This document shows positions 52,512-62,817 of a stretch of DNA of 64,000 nt, piece by piece. The stretch is taken from assembly GCA_020744225.1 (NCBI GenBank), contig JAGMWG010000011.1:310001-374000 (forward strand), read 5' to 3'. The notes beneath the pieces are model-generated. The model saw nothing but the letters and a program-made list of their open reading frames with translations, was not told the origin of the DNA and searched no databases. The translations under genes and the position numbers were made by a program. Within the stretch, counting starts at the first letter, position 1. Each line of letters begins with the position of its first letter. This stretch comes from Paraphoma chrysanthemicola (Eukaryota > Ascomycota > Dothideomycetes > Pleosporales > Phaeosphaeriaceae).

Positions 52512-53214
52512 ATGGCTACTCTTATCTTCATTCCCGGCCACTGGAACACCCCAGCCTGTTACGAAGCCTTTCTCACATGCCTAATGAGCTACGAATATAG
52601 CTCGGCGACAGTGATGCTTCCACGGGAAGATTGCGATGCCGCGACGTTCGACTTCGTCCAAGAGCGCGACGAATTCAAACAAACTATGTCGAATTTGGCC
52701 AGCATAAGACGAGACGTCATTCTGATTCTGCATCCATCGCATCCTCGATCAGCTGTAAAGCGCCAGGAACGAAAGCACGTGGAGAGGAGCCTAATCACCG
52801 GCGTTTCGAGGATGATTTTCTTCATGGCGCATTTTGAATCTGAGGGCTTTGAAAATATCGACGATGAGACCAAGGACTTTGCGGACTTTGAACTCGAGGT
52901 AACAAAGACCCACATCCCATATATATATATCCTCGTTCCAGAAACTTACGATAATACAGAGAGGCACAGTGACCGTCGACGAGCAAGGGTCGATGAATGT
53001 CTACTTCCAATACCTACCCGAATGCGAAGCACAGCATTGGGCAGCACGCATGCTACCACAGAGCGTTGGCGAGTTCCAGCACGCGTCAACTTATACTGGG
53101 TGGCAGAGCATTCCTTCGACATATGTGTGTCATTCGAACGGGATTCGCTCGTTTCGCGTGCCGTTTGCGCATTATAAGATTGAAAAGACGCGCGAGCTCA
53201 GTGGAGTTTATTGA
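52512..53214 (+). CDS. Alpha/beta-hydrolase-like protein without nucleophile, 213 aa
   Basis: Exons 52512-52898 and 52960-53214 (61-bp intron with an AT-dinucleotide run, phase 0). It starts MATLIFIPGHWNTPACY, the first strand and oxyanion loop of the short fungal and bacterial AB-hydrolase-6 group. The strand after it (RRDVILILHPSHP, 67-78) stands where relatives have VVLHSYGG; the nucleophile Ser is replaced by Pro75 and the GG turn is gone. The C-terminal part keeps the family pattern (NVYFQYLPECEAQHWAARML, TYTGWQSIPSTYVC). At 213 residues it is about 30-40 shorter than usual. It is probably catalytically dead or changed in role. Confidence 0.65.
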
Positions 53215-53643
53215 GTGGAGAGTCTATTGTAGTTAGCGTCCTTTCTTTATTCTGTATTTGGCTTATTTGCTAGGGAAGGGCGTTATGGAGGAGCTATAGA
53301 TTTGGCACATATCGTTGCTTGGAGGAGTTATAGTGTTTTGGACGGTTGCCACTGCTGGCAGAGTATGTTTGGTATGCGCTATCATGGTGTAATTACCATG
53401 TTAGATGCTTCGTTTGTCGATTGCATTCGTGGGAAAGAGCTGCATGCAGGAAAGAAGGGCCCATGGCACAATTGCGCGAGAAAATTACTTCAATACATTC
53501 TAGACGCTATCCGAGACATAGACCATACTTACACGCTACAAAAGCACCGAGCATTCATTCACGTCTATCTTACATCTCCTTCATTGAACACACTCACTCC
53601 CATCGCTACCGCCATCGCAAACCAACCCAAATAACACTCAATC
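53215..53643. other. Intergenic
   Basis: Short frames only. The last 100 bp are C/A-rich, like the leader of the next gene. Confidence 0.45.
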
Positions 53644-54246
53644 ATGTCCGACCTCCCCAGATTCCGCCTCTGCTCCATCCTCGACAGCGCCACCGTCCCC
53701 ACCCTGATATCCAACATGCAAAAAGTCGAAACAATGTACCAATCCTACACACGCGCTCTCTCCACACCACATTCGCAACCCACCCATAAAGGTACACTAA
53801 CAGCGTTCGAAATCCGACTCCTCAAATCCGCTCAACCGACACCCGCACTCTCCCCACATACACAGCCTTCAAACGATCCGTTCAAAAGATCTACTACCAC
53901 TACTACAATAAGCCCGATCCGTCTCCAAGCCATCCTCACAGCCCTGCACACCGCCCTCCACCGCCTGACATCCTTCCGCGAAACTTTCCTCGCACGCGTC
54001 CAAGCGCTCGACTCACAGAGTCCAGACCTCGCAGCCAATCTCGCGCCCATTTGCGCCGACGCGCGCGAGAACTTGTTCGCGCTGGTCCTGGACTTGGAAG
54101 CGGATGTCGCGCGGCGGTACGAGGAAGCTGGCCAGGGGTGGAAGATGGAGGGGGTGAAGAAGGATGTTGAGGAATTGGTAAGGAGACGGCCTGCGATGGG
54201 GGTTATGGTTGTTGAGAGGTTGGGGTGGAGGATTGGGGTTGTGTAG
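53644..54246 (+). CDS. Unknown helical protein, 200 aa
   Basis: Single exon beginning MSDLPRFRLCSILDSATVPTL after a C/A-rich leader. Two ordered parts (TLISNMQKVETMYQSYTRAL and RLQAILTALHTALHRLTSFRE to LALVLDLEADVARRYEE-like helices) flank a Ser/Thr/Pro linker. It is likely helical throughout and cytosolic; no signal peptide or membrane segment. I do not recognise the family. The size and character resemble the two small unknowns at 15.6 and 16.6 kb, but I could not align them convincingly. Confidence 0.55.
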   Translation: MSDLPRFRLCSILDSATVPTLISNMQKVETMYQSYTRALSTPHSQPTHKGTLTAFEIRLLKSAQPTPALSPHTQPSNDPFKRSTTTTTISPIRLQAILTALHTALHRLTSFRETFLARVQALDSQSPDLAANLAPICADARENLFALVLDLEADVARRYEEAGQGWKMEGVKKDVEELVRRRPAMGVMVVERLGWRIGVV

Positions 54247-54699
54247 GGGTTGGTGGAGTGGATGAGGTTTGGGGGACGTTGGGAGGGGTGAGGTGGATCG
54301 GGCGTGGAGCGCTGGAGACGGAGTGAGATGGATTTGTATTGTTATGCAACTGAATGTTTCGAGATGAATGTTGTTATTCGACAAGACCAATGTACTTAAT
54401 GTTGTAGAAAAGCAAAGACTCCAAAAAATACTTGGTAGATATGTATTGCAGTATCAACACTAGAAGAGCGATGAGTGAGTGGATCCTGTCCTGGTATCAT
54501 ATCATGCTATGCAATGCCCCAGTTCCAAACCAATTCCAATGCAAAAAAACCCCCAACCCGAAACAACACGCAAAACAAAAGAGCATAAAAAAAGATGTCA
54601 TCCAACGCCAGCGCTAAATCCTCAAAATGAATGTATGAACAGAAGAAAGCCACCAAAAGATACAACAAGCCAAGTCAAACCATTACTCCACCAATATGC
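54247..54699. other. Convergent intergenic region
   Basis: 3' flanks of two convergent genes. Contains A-rich runs (54540-54600). No gene seen. Confidence 0.5.
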
Positions 54700-55926
54700 T
54701 CAAATTCTGTTTCTCTCCGGATTACTATAATTTCTCACCTCCTTCCTCCCTTCGTCGTCAAACCCCGCACGCTCCATCAACTTTGTGAAAGTAGTGTTAC
54801 TACTATCCGTTGTGAGTCTGTAGTTATTCTCACGCATGCCTGGGGCCTTGGGTGGTTCCAGGAAGCTTGGTGCAGGCATCAAGACGTCGATGGTTTCTGT
54901 TGATCCTGTTCGTGCTGGCTCAGGACGGTGCGAGCGAGTGCTGCGATGAGATTTGTGTTTTCGTCGAGGGGTGTGGCGAGGCGTTGTGTATGGATCGTTG
55001 CTATTCCCTGCGCGGATAGCTGGCGGTGGCGGAGCAGGATTTGATGGCAAGCCAGATGTGAAGCCAAAGTTCAACTTTGGTGTTCTGTCCCACATGCTTT
55101 TTATCCTGGGCGTCAGACCGTGAACTGGCTGAGGTTGATTCACCATGCCGGTTGCGGAGTTGGGAGACGGCTGCGCAGACTGTGAGCCGCGGCGAATGAA
55201 GTCTGTTCGGGCGGCGTGCTGGGGATCATAGATTGGGTCGCTGATTTGGCGCGCGACGTGGCCAAAGTCGCCCGAGTAGCGCTCTTTGGACTGAGATTCG
55301 CGGCGCTTCTTGATCACCCAGAGGAGGCCTATAGTGCCGAGGGCGCCGATGACAATGCCGGGAAAAAAGCCTGCAGCGAAAGAGCGACCGTCGAAGCCGG
55401 ATTTCGTTTGGACAGGCGCAGCTGCGCATGAGCTTGTCTGGGATGCTGACGCAGGCCGGGTCGCTGAGGGAGTCGGGCTGGCGGAAGTTGGCGATGCTGA
55501 GGCGGTGGAGTCCTTGAAGCACATGTTGCTTTTGCAGCTGTAGCCCAAAGGACAGCATTTATCGCCGCATGTTGGCAATGTCACTGAGTCTGTGTCGGAA
55601 AGATGTAGTTGGTTGTCTGGATGCAATGTAGCGTTGAGCTGGCTGATGTCGCAAGTAATGGCCTGGATGACTGCACAGTCCTGGCCGGTTGGACAGCATA
55701 TGACCGACTGAACCGAAGCACTGTTCAGAGATATGCATGATGTGCCTGTTGGACAGCAGAAGTCGGATGGGAGACCATTTCCACACTGCTGTAAATTCGA
55801 CTTGCCTCCACAGACTGGAGCTTGTCGGGCAAAGATGTGGGAGGCATGTGCTGTTGTGATTGCCAAAGAAAGAAGCATGAGCGTGGATATCCTCGAAAGG
55901 CGTGGAAAGACTGATGTTGGAGCCAT
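54700..55926 (-). CDS. Cys-rich single-pass membrane protein, 408 aa
   Basis: A signal peptide (about 1-29, LMLLSLAITTAHA) leads to a Cys-rich ectodomain with repeated CCPTG turns (CCPTGTSC, CCPTGQDC, CCPLGYSC; 14 or more cysteines before residue 140). A Ser/Thr/Pro stalk follows, then one membrane helix at about 184-205 (AAGFFPGIVIGALGTIGLLWV), a basic KKRRE stop, and a 200-residue cytoplasmic tail ending with TTFTKLMERAGF and a polar finish. The layout is that of fungal surface sensors or anchors. The C-terminal TTFTKLMERAGFDD block seems conserved in similar Pezizomycotina proteins by memory. Function unknown; single exon. Confidence 0.7.
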   Translation of the reverse strand: MAPTSVFPRLSRISTLMLLSLAITTAHASHIFARQAPVCGGKSNLQQCGNGLPSDFCCPTGTSCISLNSASVQSVICCPTGQDCAVIQAITCDISQLNATLHPDNQLHLSDTDSVTLPTCGDKCCPLGYSCKSNMCFKDSTASASPTSASPTPSATRPASASQTSSCAAAPVQTKSGFDGRSFAAGFFPGIVIGALGTIGLLWVIKKRRESQSKERYSGDFGHVARQISDPIYDPQHAARTDFIRRGSQSAQPSPNSATGMVNQPQPVHGLTPRIKSMWDRTPKLNFGFTSGLPSNPAPPPPAIRAGNSNDPYTTPRHTPRRKHKSHRSTRSHRPEPARTGSTETIDVLMPAPSFLEPPKAPGMRENNYRLTTDSSNTTFTKLMERAGFDDEGRKEVRNYSNPERNRI

Positions 55927-56532
55927 GGAGGCGGGTGAAGGAGGACTTGATACGGGAAATACAATACTGATGGTCGACCGGCGAGCCTCGAGACGAGTTG
56001 GAAGAAGACGGGTGTATTAAGGCAGTAATTGAAGAAACACAGTATGGAAAAGCTATGAAACAATTGACAGACTAAAGGAACGACAAACCTCGGGAGCAAG
56101 TGTGGGTATATCTAATTCCACAATTAGACGTCAAGCGACACCGACGACGGTGAGTGACGTTCTCCATCGTGTGTTCGGGCTCTCTGGGCCGTACAGCGCT
56201 GGCTGTCTCGTCGCCCAAGGTCTGCAAATAGAGCACTCGACGCGCCGAGTGGACGACAGCAGCTGTATGGAAAGTGCAGCCATGGCCTAGCGGCGTAACA
56301 GTGGCAGATGACTCTTCGCAGCGTGTGGCTATGCGTTTGCGAGCAGTCGAGTGGATGAAACAGTGTTGCAGGCGGCTGCTGTTTGGGAACCCTAAACTGA
56401 ATTGCACACGACACGTCGTGATTGGCCGGCGGTTTTAGCGCGAAAGTGGTGCTGGGGAGAAAAGACGAGCTCGGCGGGAACGACAAGCCAGCGACTGCTG
56501 CTTCGACGCTTCATTATTCAGCACTCGACATT
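55927..56532. promoter_or_regulatory. Divergent promoter region
   Basis: A 606-bp interval between the Cys-rich membrane protein (-) and mS42 (+). No clear TATA element; short frames only. Confidence 0.45.
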
Positions 56533-57525
56533 ATGATAATACGCTGCCTGGCCCAGCGGCCGGGTGCCCTCCAGCCCCTAGCGAGAGCCTCATGTGTATG
56601 CACCCCGCCGTGGTCGGGCAATGGGTCGATTGGGTACTGACGCCGGCATAGAGAGCGCCGCGCTGCACTCGCACATACACGGTGCCCACGCTGCTGAACC
56701 ACAACGACCTGCAGCGGCACGGAATCCCGGGGCTGTTCAGCAGGAAGGGCTTCAACACGGCCTACACTGCCTACCAGCGGCACATCATCGATGAGCTGAA
56801 TGCATCGACCGATGGTACGCCGCGCTCGTCACATGTGGGATGAAGGGCAGACGCTCACTGCTCGCATAGGCACGACATACGAGAACCAGGAGCCCAAGTC
56901 GCTCGTCATCGAGTTCGCGCGCGATCCTACCAAGGCGTACGCCTTCAATGTTGCCAGCATGGCCTTCAACAACCACTTCTTCTTCCGCGGCATCAACGTC
57001 AACCCCGACGTGCAGTCGCAGCCCTCGCAGGACCTCACCGCCCAGATACGGAAAGACTTCTCCTCGGTAGACACACTCCGCGAGACCTTCCTGTCGACCG
57101 CAGAGGCCATGTTCGGCCCCGGCTTTGTGTGGCTCGTCCAGACCAACGACTCGCACATTGGCAGTCTGAGGATACTGCCCACGTACCTTGCCGGCTCGCC
57201 GCTGTCCGGCGCACACTACAGGCGGCAGTCGCACGACCTGACCACACACAACGCCGACTCGTATCAGGCGCTGAACAAGGTCGGCTCGTTTGGCGCAGCG
57301 GCAAAGCAGAACACCCAGCCAAAGAAGCCGCTCGGCGGCGTCGATGTGATACCTCTGCTGTGTGTCAACACCTGGGAGCATGTCTGGCTGCAGGACTTCG
57401 GTGTGTTAGGCAAGAGGAAATACCTCGAGGCGTGGTGGGACAAGATCGACTGGGGCTTTGTTAGGGACAACGCGACTCTAATCTCCAGGAACGACCAAAC
57501 ACCAAAACAGTTTGAATATGACTAG
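56533..57525 (+). CDS. Mitochondrial small-subunit ribosomal protein mS42 (SOD-like fold), 293 aa
   Basis: Exons 56533-56595, 56652-56814 and 56870-57525 (introns 56 and 55 bp). The first exon encodes a mitochondrial presequence (MIIRCLAQRPGALQPLARAS). The mature part shows YTVPTLLNHNDLQRHGIPGLFS and GFNTAYTAYQRHIIDELN, then the iron/manganese superoxide-dismutase fold: MAFNNHFFFRGI and, near the end, LCVNTWEHVWLQDFG. In real SODs the last block reads D-x-W-x-H; here Asp is replaced by Asn, so a metal ligand is lost. This is the pattern of mS42/mS43 proteins, which use the fold as a structural part of the 37S subunit. mS42 and mS43 are paralogues, and I cannot exclude mS43. Confidence 0.85.
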
Positions 57526-58600
57526 CAGTGTGACTACTGCACATTGCATGTAGACTTATGTGTATAAGACAACCTGGACGGGATGACTGCATTGGACGGT
57601 GTTGGGTGTGTTTCTGGACAATCTCGCTGTACTACTACAAAACATCTCAAGCCTTGAAACTTGCAAGGAAGCCTGCTTCCCGTGCCTTCGCGCTTTCACG
57701 CTGGTGGTACAAGTAGAAGGGTGGCCGCTGCCCGATTGCCCCGGTCTTGGCTACCGGACCCTCGATGCACACCTTCCACGCACGACCGCTGCACGCGAGA
57801 ACCTTCACCAATTAGCACATCACAAACATGTAGCAAAACAAGCGCAATGTCTCCTCTGTTCACTCATGTTCCCTACACTTGCATCCCGTGTCTCACATGT
57901 CTGACATTGGACAGCCTGCAGCCCAGGGCTGCAGCCTCTAGAACCTTCACCGGAACCTTTGCCATCGCATCCCGGACGAAATATGCCCTAGCTGCTAGGC
58001 TGATTCCCGCAACACGTTGTCACTTTTGTCAGCTTGAGCCTCAAGAGACTGTCATGTGGCCATGTGCGTCCGTATAGCCGGCGTCATATGTGCCACACCA
58101 TTGGCGCGCATCTTGTCCGCCACACTGGTATTTCGTTCAGATTTGTCGAGGAAACTGACATGATCGCAACGTTATAACAGTGGAGATGACATCAGCGACA
58201 CATCGAGCTCACTGCATTGTCGCTGATGCGGCAGGCGTCCTTCATATTACGATCGACACGAGGCAGCAGAGCTGCGAGAGGTATTTGTCCCCTCAGCGAG
58301 TCTCCAGCACCGCCTCAACCGCGGCCACGGCACGTATGCGAGGATCCTCGCCGAGCCTGCAGTTCGACCTGGTCGGTCAACAGTTCGCTTTGCTGCATGG
58401 TCTCCCAGCATGCGACCAATCGTGGCGCACTGATCTCCATTTCTGGAGTCCCGGTCAACGTTGCCCTGCGTTAGATGCGCCATGACCTCACGGCAAGCGC
58501 AGAATCACAGATCGAAGGAATTCGATACTTCTCGGGTAATTCCCCAGTGTCTCCACTCCATTCCTCTGCCTGTTCTTTCTGGACGTTTTCATACCCCAAA
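57526..58600. other. Gene-free stretch
   Basis: Between two plus-strand genes. Short frames with no motif; the promoter of the next gene lies at its right end. Confidence 0.5.
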
Positions 58601-61123
58601 ATGATGGCAGTGCTCGACTCGATATTGCCAGTGGTTTCGCGGAGCTCTGCGCTTGCGCTCGAACTTTACCGAACTGCTGCCTCGTGCGAAAACGAGGCTG
58701 CGAAGGACTTCATCCACGCTGCGAGTGTAACCAACACTTTCGCCTCAACCCTGAAGCAGATCGGTACATTCATCAAAGAGGACGATCGTTTGCCTTCTCA
58801 CGAGGTACGTTATCATACCAAATAGTAGCATGATCATTCGATCCCCACGAACAGGCCCCTACGTTACGCCAAGGCTGTCCACTATGCTTGCTACCGCCTC
58901 TGGCCTGAACGGATTCTGGAATACGCTCACCTTACGTTGTTGAGTCGTCGAGAGATTGTCTTTTCGCGTTCTAAAGATTTGGATTGCGAGGCTTCTTTCT
59001 ACACATAAGGCTGACACGAGGTTTAGGCTATTGAGACATTAGAAGATATCATCGAGCAGTCTCAGTCTGTATCGACAGAGATCGAATCGCTTGCATCCGT
59101 TGCCAACGAAGAGGAAACTAGTGCCAGCTATGCAAACCACACTCTCACCCAACGACTTTCACGGCAGGGCTCCCATTCAACGACACGGGTTGCATACATG
59201 ACAGCGCATCTTGATGCCTTGAGAGCGACACTATCCGTTCTGCTTCAGACGCTCAACGCAGCCCAGGGTATAATCTGGTCGAAGTATGTACACACTTTTC
59301 TCTTCCCAACGCCTATCGCAATATCGACTCAGGCGCCTGATGTGGCCGGCGCAGAAGCACAAGCTTTGTTGTATATCGGCAGCCTTCATCAATCATCACC
59401 AGCTTAAGTTCACAACTAACGGAAGATTAGATTGCGACCAACAATATCACCGCAGCAGGCAGCCAAGGCCGTCGCGAATGAGAGACTCCAGCTCGAGGCA
59501 CTAATCACTGAACAGCAGCTATCTATTCTGTCCGCTGCGAGCCTGCACGAGGGTCTATCTTCTTCGGGGTCGCTCTTGTTGATGGAGGCAGACAGCTCTC
59601 AGAGCCTTGTTGCTGCAGGCCGAGGAGACGGCCCATGTCCGGCTGATCTTCATAGCTTTCAGCACCATGACGACCATTTTGCAAGCTTCGACAAGGCATC
59701 AGCAGCCGTACCGGACTGGTTGAAGGCCGTCAAGACCATTACTTTCTCGCAATCAGAGTATCTGTTGGACAGATGGACGAGTCTACCACAGATTGAGTCT
59801 CAGTTGCGGGATGCCGAGCGAGAGGTACGGATGCAGCAACGAGATTCACAACAGCCTATGGTAGAATCGGACAGCGAGGATGATCAAGAGCACAGACAGA
59901 AACTGGCGGGCGCAGGCAGCAGACTAAGACCATCACAAAGGTCTGGTAGCGTCCAGCCATTGTTCACGGAAGTCAATGCCCGTCCCATCCCGCAACGAGA
60001 CTCAAAATTCGGGCCGACAGCTCCATTGTCGCCGGCTGCATCACCTCGAACTACCGGGAGTACACTTGCCGCTCCGTTCCCCGAGCATGACTCGCCCACA
60101 TCACCACGTTCAAGCATTGGAAGTCTTCCGGTCGAGGCAGCGGCGGCAGTAGAGGCGCAAGAAGAGGACGAGGATATTGATCTCGAGATACCATGGCAGC
60201 TCTGTACACGCAAGCACTACTGGAAGTACGTCGATGGAAAGATAGTCAGCCGCAGCACTGATCAACCGCCCTCGACTGCCTACCATGAACGTGGTAGTTG
60301 GACTGAGATCATGGCAAGCTGGGTCTGCAAAGAGGCCATAAGAGAAGCGGGCTACAAATTCACACAGGTCCAGAAAGATGTGCAAGATGGACGGCGGACA
60401 AGGTTCGAAACGTGCTTCTGCATTGAGCAGCCGCTTCGGTTCGAGAAGGTGAAGCAGCTTGTAGAGCGAACGGTCGAGATTTACCGTCAGAAGAAGCCAC
60501 CGTCTCCAGCACCACGGGTGAGACGATCATCTTTCAATCGTCCACCGCCGGTTGATCGCGATCGGACTCCCGTGCCAACAAAGACGCATCCACCCATGGG
60601 CAGATCTACAAGCTCCATGCTCGTTCCGCCTCCCCCGCTGAGTCGATCAATATCTACACCAGGACCTGGACCACTGCCTGGTTTCCGTCAAATGCAATCA
60701 AACCTTCACATTCCCATTCCACCCGGCCCATACTCTACATCGATGCCCCAAGGCCCTTACTCGCCACAGCCACAGCAAGGTCCATATTCGCCGCAACTCT
60801 ACACCTCGCCGCAAATAATGTACCCTCCAAATCCGACCTTCAACAACAATCCACAAGCCTTACCGCCAAATCTGCAACCACATAATCTCAGCGTGCCGCA
60901 GTCGCCGCTCAGATACTCGCATTTGCACCCGAGGGGCAAGTATGACGACGACTTTACTACGAGCGAGTCGGATAGCGGCAAGGACAGGGAAAGGAGGAGA
61001 AGGAGGTCGAAGTCAAGGAGTAGGGATGTCAAGAAGAAGAGTCATAACAAGAGCAAGGCGGCGGGCGTGTTGATGGGTGTCGGAGGATTGACTGCACTGC
61101 TGGATGGGTTGAGTGGGTTGTGA
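58601..61123 (+). CDS. Unknown multidomain fungal protein, 717 aa
   Basis: Exons 58601-58804, 59027-59283 and 59431-61123 (introns 222 and 147 bp, both longer than usual; a further small exon in the first is possible). The N-terminal 180 residues are helical (LALELYRTAASC, SVTNTFASTLKQIGTF, ALRATLSVLLQTLNAA), like the N-terminal helical bundle seen in many fungal signalling and NLR-like proteins. The middle has a conserved-looking folded segment (PWQLCTRKHYWKYVDGK, WTEIMASWVCKEAIREAGY, ETCFCIEQPLRFEKVKQL). A Pro/Tyr-rich repeat region (GPYSPQPQQGPYSPQ) and a basic stretch (RERRRRRSKSRSRDVKKKS) precede a glycine-rich hydrophobic end (AAGVLMGVGGLTALLDGL). Family not recognised. Confidence 0.6.
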
Positions 61124-61352
61124 GGCTACAAACCAGATGTTAGGATTTATAACGACAGTGATGAAAATAGACGTGCATGAGTTATGTATGATTGAATGAC
61201 ATTCAAATGATCTGCCAATCTCTCGTCTTCATTTAAAAGATGTATTCCATGATGTCTGTCCATGTACAAATCCATATTTTCCCCATCCCAAAAACGCCTC
61301 GCTATGCATCAATACACACACACATCCGTCCTCTCCCCACCATACGAAACGC

Positions 61353-62114
61353 TCATCTACTATCAGGCACATCCGGCAACCTCTCAATAATATACTTGCC
61401 CTTAGCCACACTCACAATCGGCACACCCGGAATCTTCCTAATCCTCCTCTTCAAATCGCGATCATTCGTCGCAACAAGATAAATCCTGTGCTTCATGACG
61501 CGATCCACAATACAATCATCGGCATACGTGCCCTTGTGATCGCACTTGAGCCGTTCCCAGCGCTCGTCGCGCGCAATGCGGAGCGCGATGCGGTATTTGG
61601 GGCCGAGTTTTTCCAGCTCGGCCATGACGCACGATGTTATTATCGGCGTGGCTTTGGCGTACAGCAGGTCCATGAGCGCTTTGTCGAGCTCGAGTTTTGC
61701 GGAGACGGTGTGGGAGAGGAAGTTGGTGTCCACGAGGACGGAGTAGGGGGGACCGAGGGCCGTGTTGGCTTGGAAGAAGAGGGCGGAGGAGACTTGTGGG
61801 CTGTAAGAGAAAGAGGAGTGTTAGTGGTGGTTTTTAAAGTCGGAGGGCGATGCGGTGGATCACGTACATTTCGCGCTTGGCTTGGGATTCTTTGATCTTC
61901 TTCTCAGCGGCAATCTCGCTGGCCATTTGGTTCTTTTTGCTGTGAGGACGGGTCAGCTTTGCGGTTTAGGGAATTGTTCATGCTGTGTCGCATACAGTCT
62001 GGCATCGCGTTGGCCTGAGAAATGTTAGCGATGGCATGGACCAATATTTCCGCTAGTCGTACCAATGACCCTCTTCACCTGCGCAAATTTGCGCGTCTTC
62101 TTCTGTACACCCAT
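61353..62114 (-). CDS. FCF1: rRNA-processing PIN-domain protein FCF1, 196 aa
   Basis: Four exons: 62063-62114, 61996-62014 (19 nt), 61868-61939 and 61353-61800, with introns of 48, 56 and 67 bp. The product starts MGVQKKTRKFAQVKRVIG, continues QRDARLKKNQ and REIPQVSSALFFQ, and has the PIN domain with VDTNFLS, the highly conserved VMAELEKLGPKYRIALRIAR, HKGTYADDCI and ATNDRDLKRRIRKIPG. It matches yeast Fcf1 (189 aa) along its length. Fcf1 belongs to the small-subunit processome and is needed for early cleavages of pre-rRNA in the nucleolus. The acidic PIN residues are present. Divergent from the next gene; convergent with the 717-residue unknown. Confidence 0.95.
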
Positions 62115-62817
62115 GGCGGCGGTGTGGTGTTTTCAGTACGCGGTGGCAGTATCGATAGTGAAGCTTGAACTTTTTGGTGGAGCAACGAATGCCAAGATTT
62201 CGGTCGGCGAAAATGGAGAGAACGGCCGACGCACCAGTGACGCCTGCGTTCCAGGGATGGGCCGCAGAGCCATTTTTAGATTAGCAGCCACGCAGGGCCA
62301 GTTGACACCTGCACCTGCATGTTGTGGAAGCCCTTGTTGACTTTTCTGCTAGCCCTAAGCCATCAGAATCGCTTTGCTCGCAATGCGCAACACGTCGCTT
62401 TGAGCGCAACCAAGCCGATCGCATTGCTACAGTCTTCTCGCTATTCATCCAGTCGTCGCATGCAAATTGCGACATTCCGATCGCTAGGCAAACACCAAGC
62501 GAATCAGCCGGGCGCTCAGACTCGTTGCCCAGCACGATCCTCGACTCCGCCCCTGCAGCCCCGTCTTCTGTCCTCCACCCACACCCGTCACCCACTGACT
62601 GCTCCACCTTGAGCAGCTTCCACTCGTTTCAACCCACATTCGGTCCTATCGTCGTCTGGTCTATCCTCTCACTCTCTCTGTGCCACAGAAACTCGACTCC
62701 TGAGGCGGCAACACGAATACGGGCAAGCCTTTTGCCGCGCCATCCATCCCCTAACGCAACCTCGCGCCCAACTCGCCCCGCGACCTCTTGTCTTAACTCT
62801 CCTTCACCACACTCGCC
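62115..62817. promoter_or_regulatory. Divergent promoter and pyrimidine-rich leader
   Basis: A 703-bp interval between FCF1 (-) and the CSI2-like gene (+). From about 62560 to 62815 the plus strand is C/T-rich, typical of long leaders of fungal genes with tightly set start sites. No TATA box was identified. Confidence 0.5.

Noticed and set aside
56533..57525. Annotation as superoxide dismutase
   Set aside because: A metal ligand is replaced and the N-terminus and length fit the mitoribosomal protein.
58601..59430. Annotation of the 717-residue protein as an NLR or STAND protein
   Set aside because: Only the helical N-terminus is reminiscent; there is no NACHT or NB-ARC motif.
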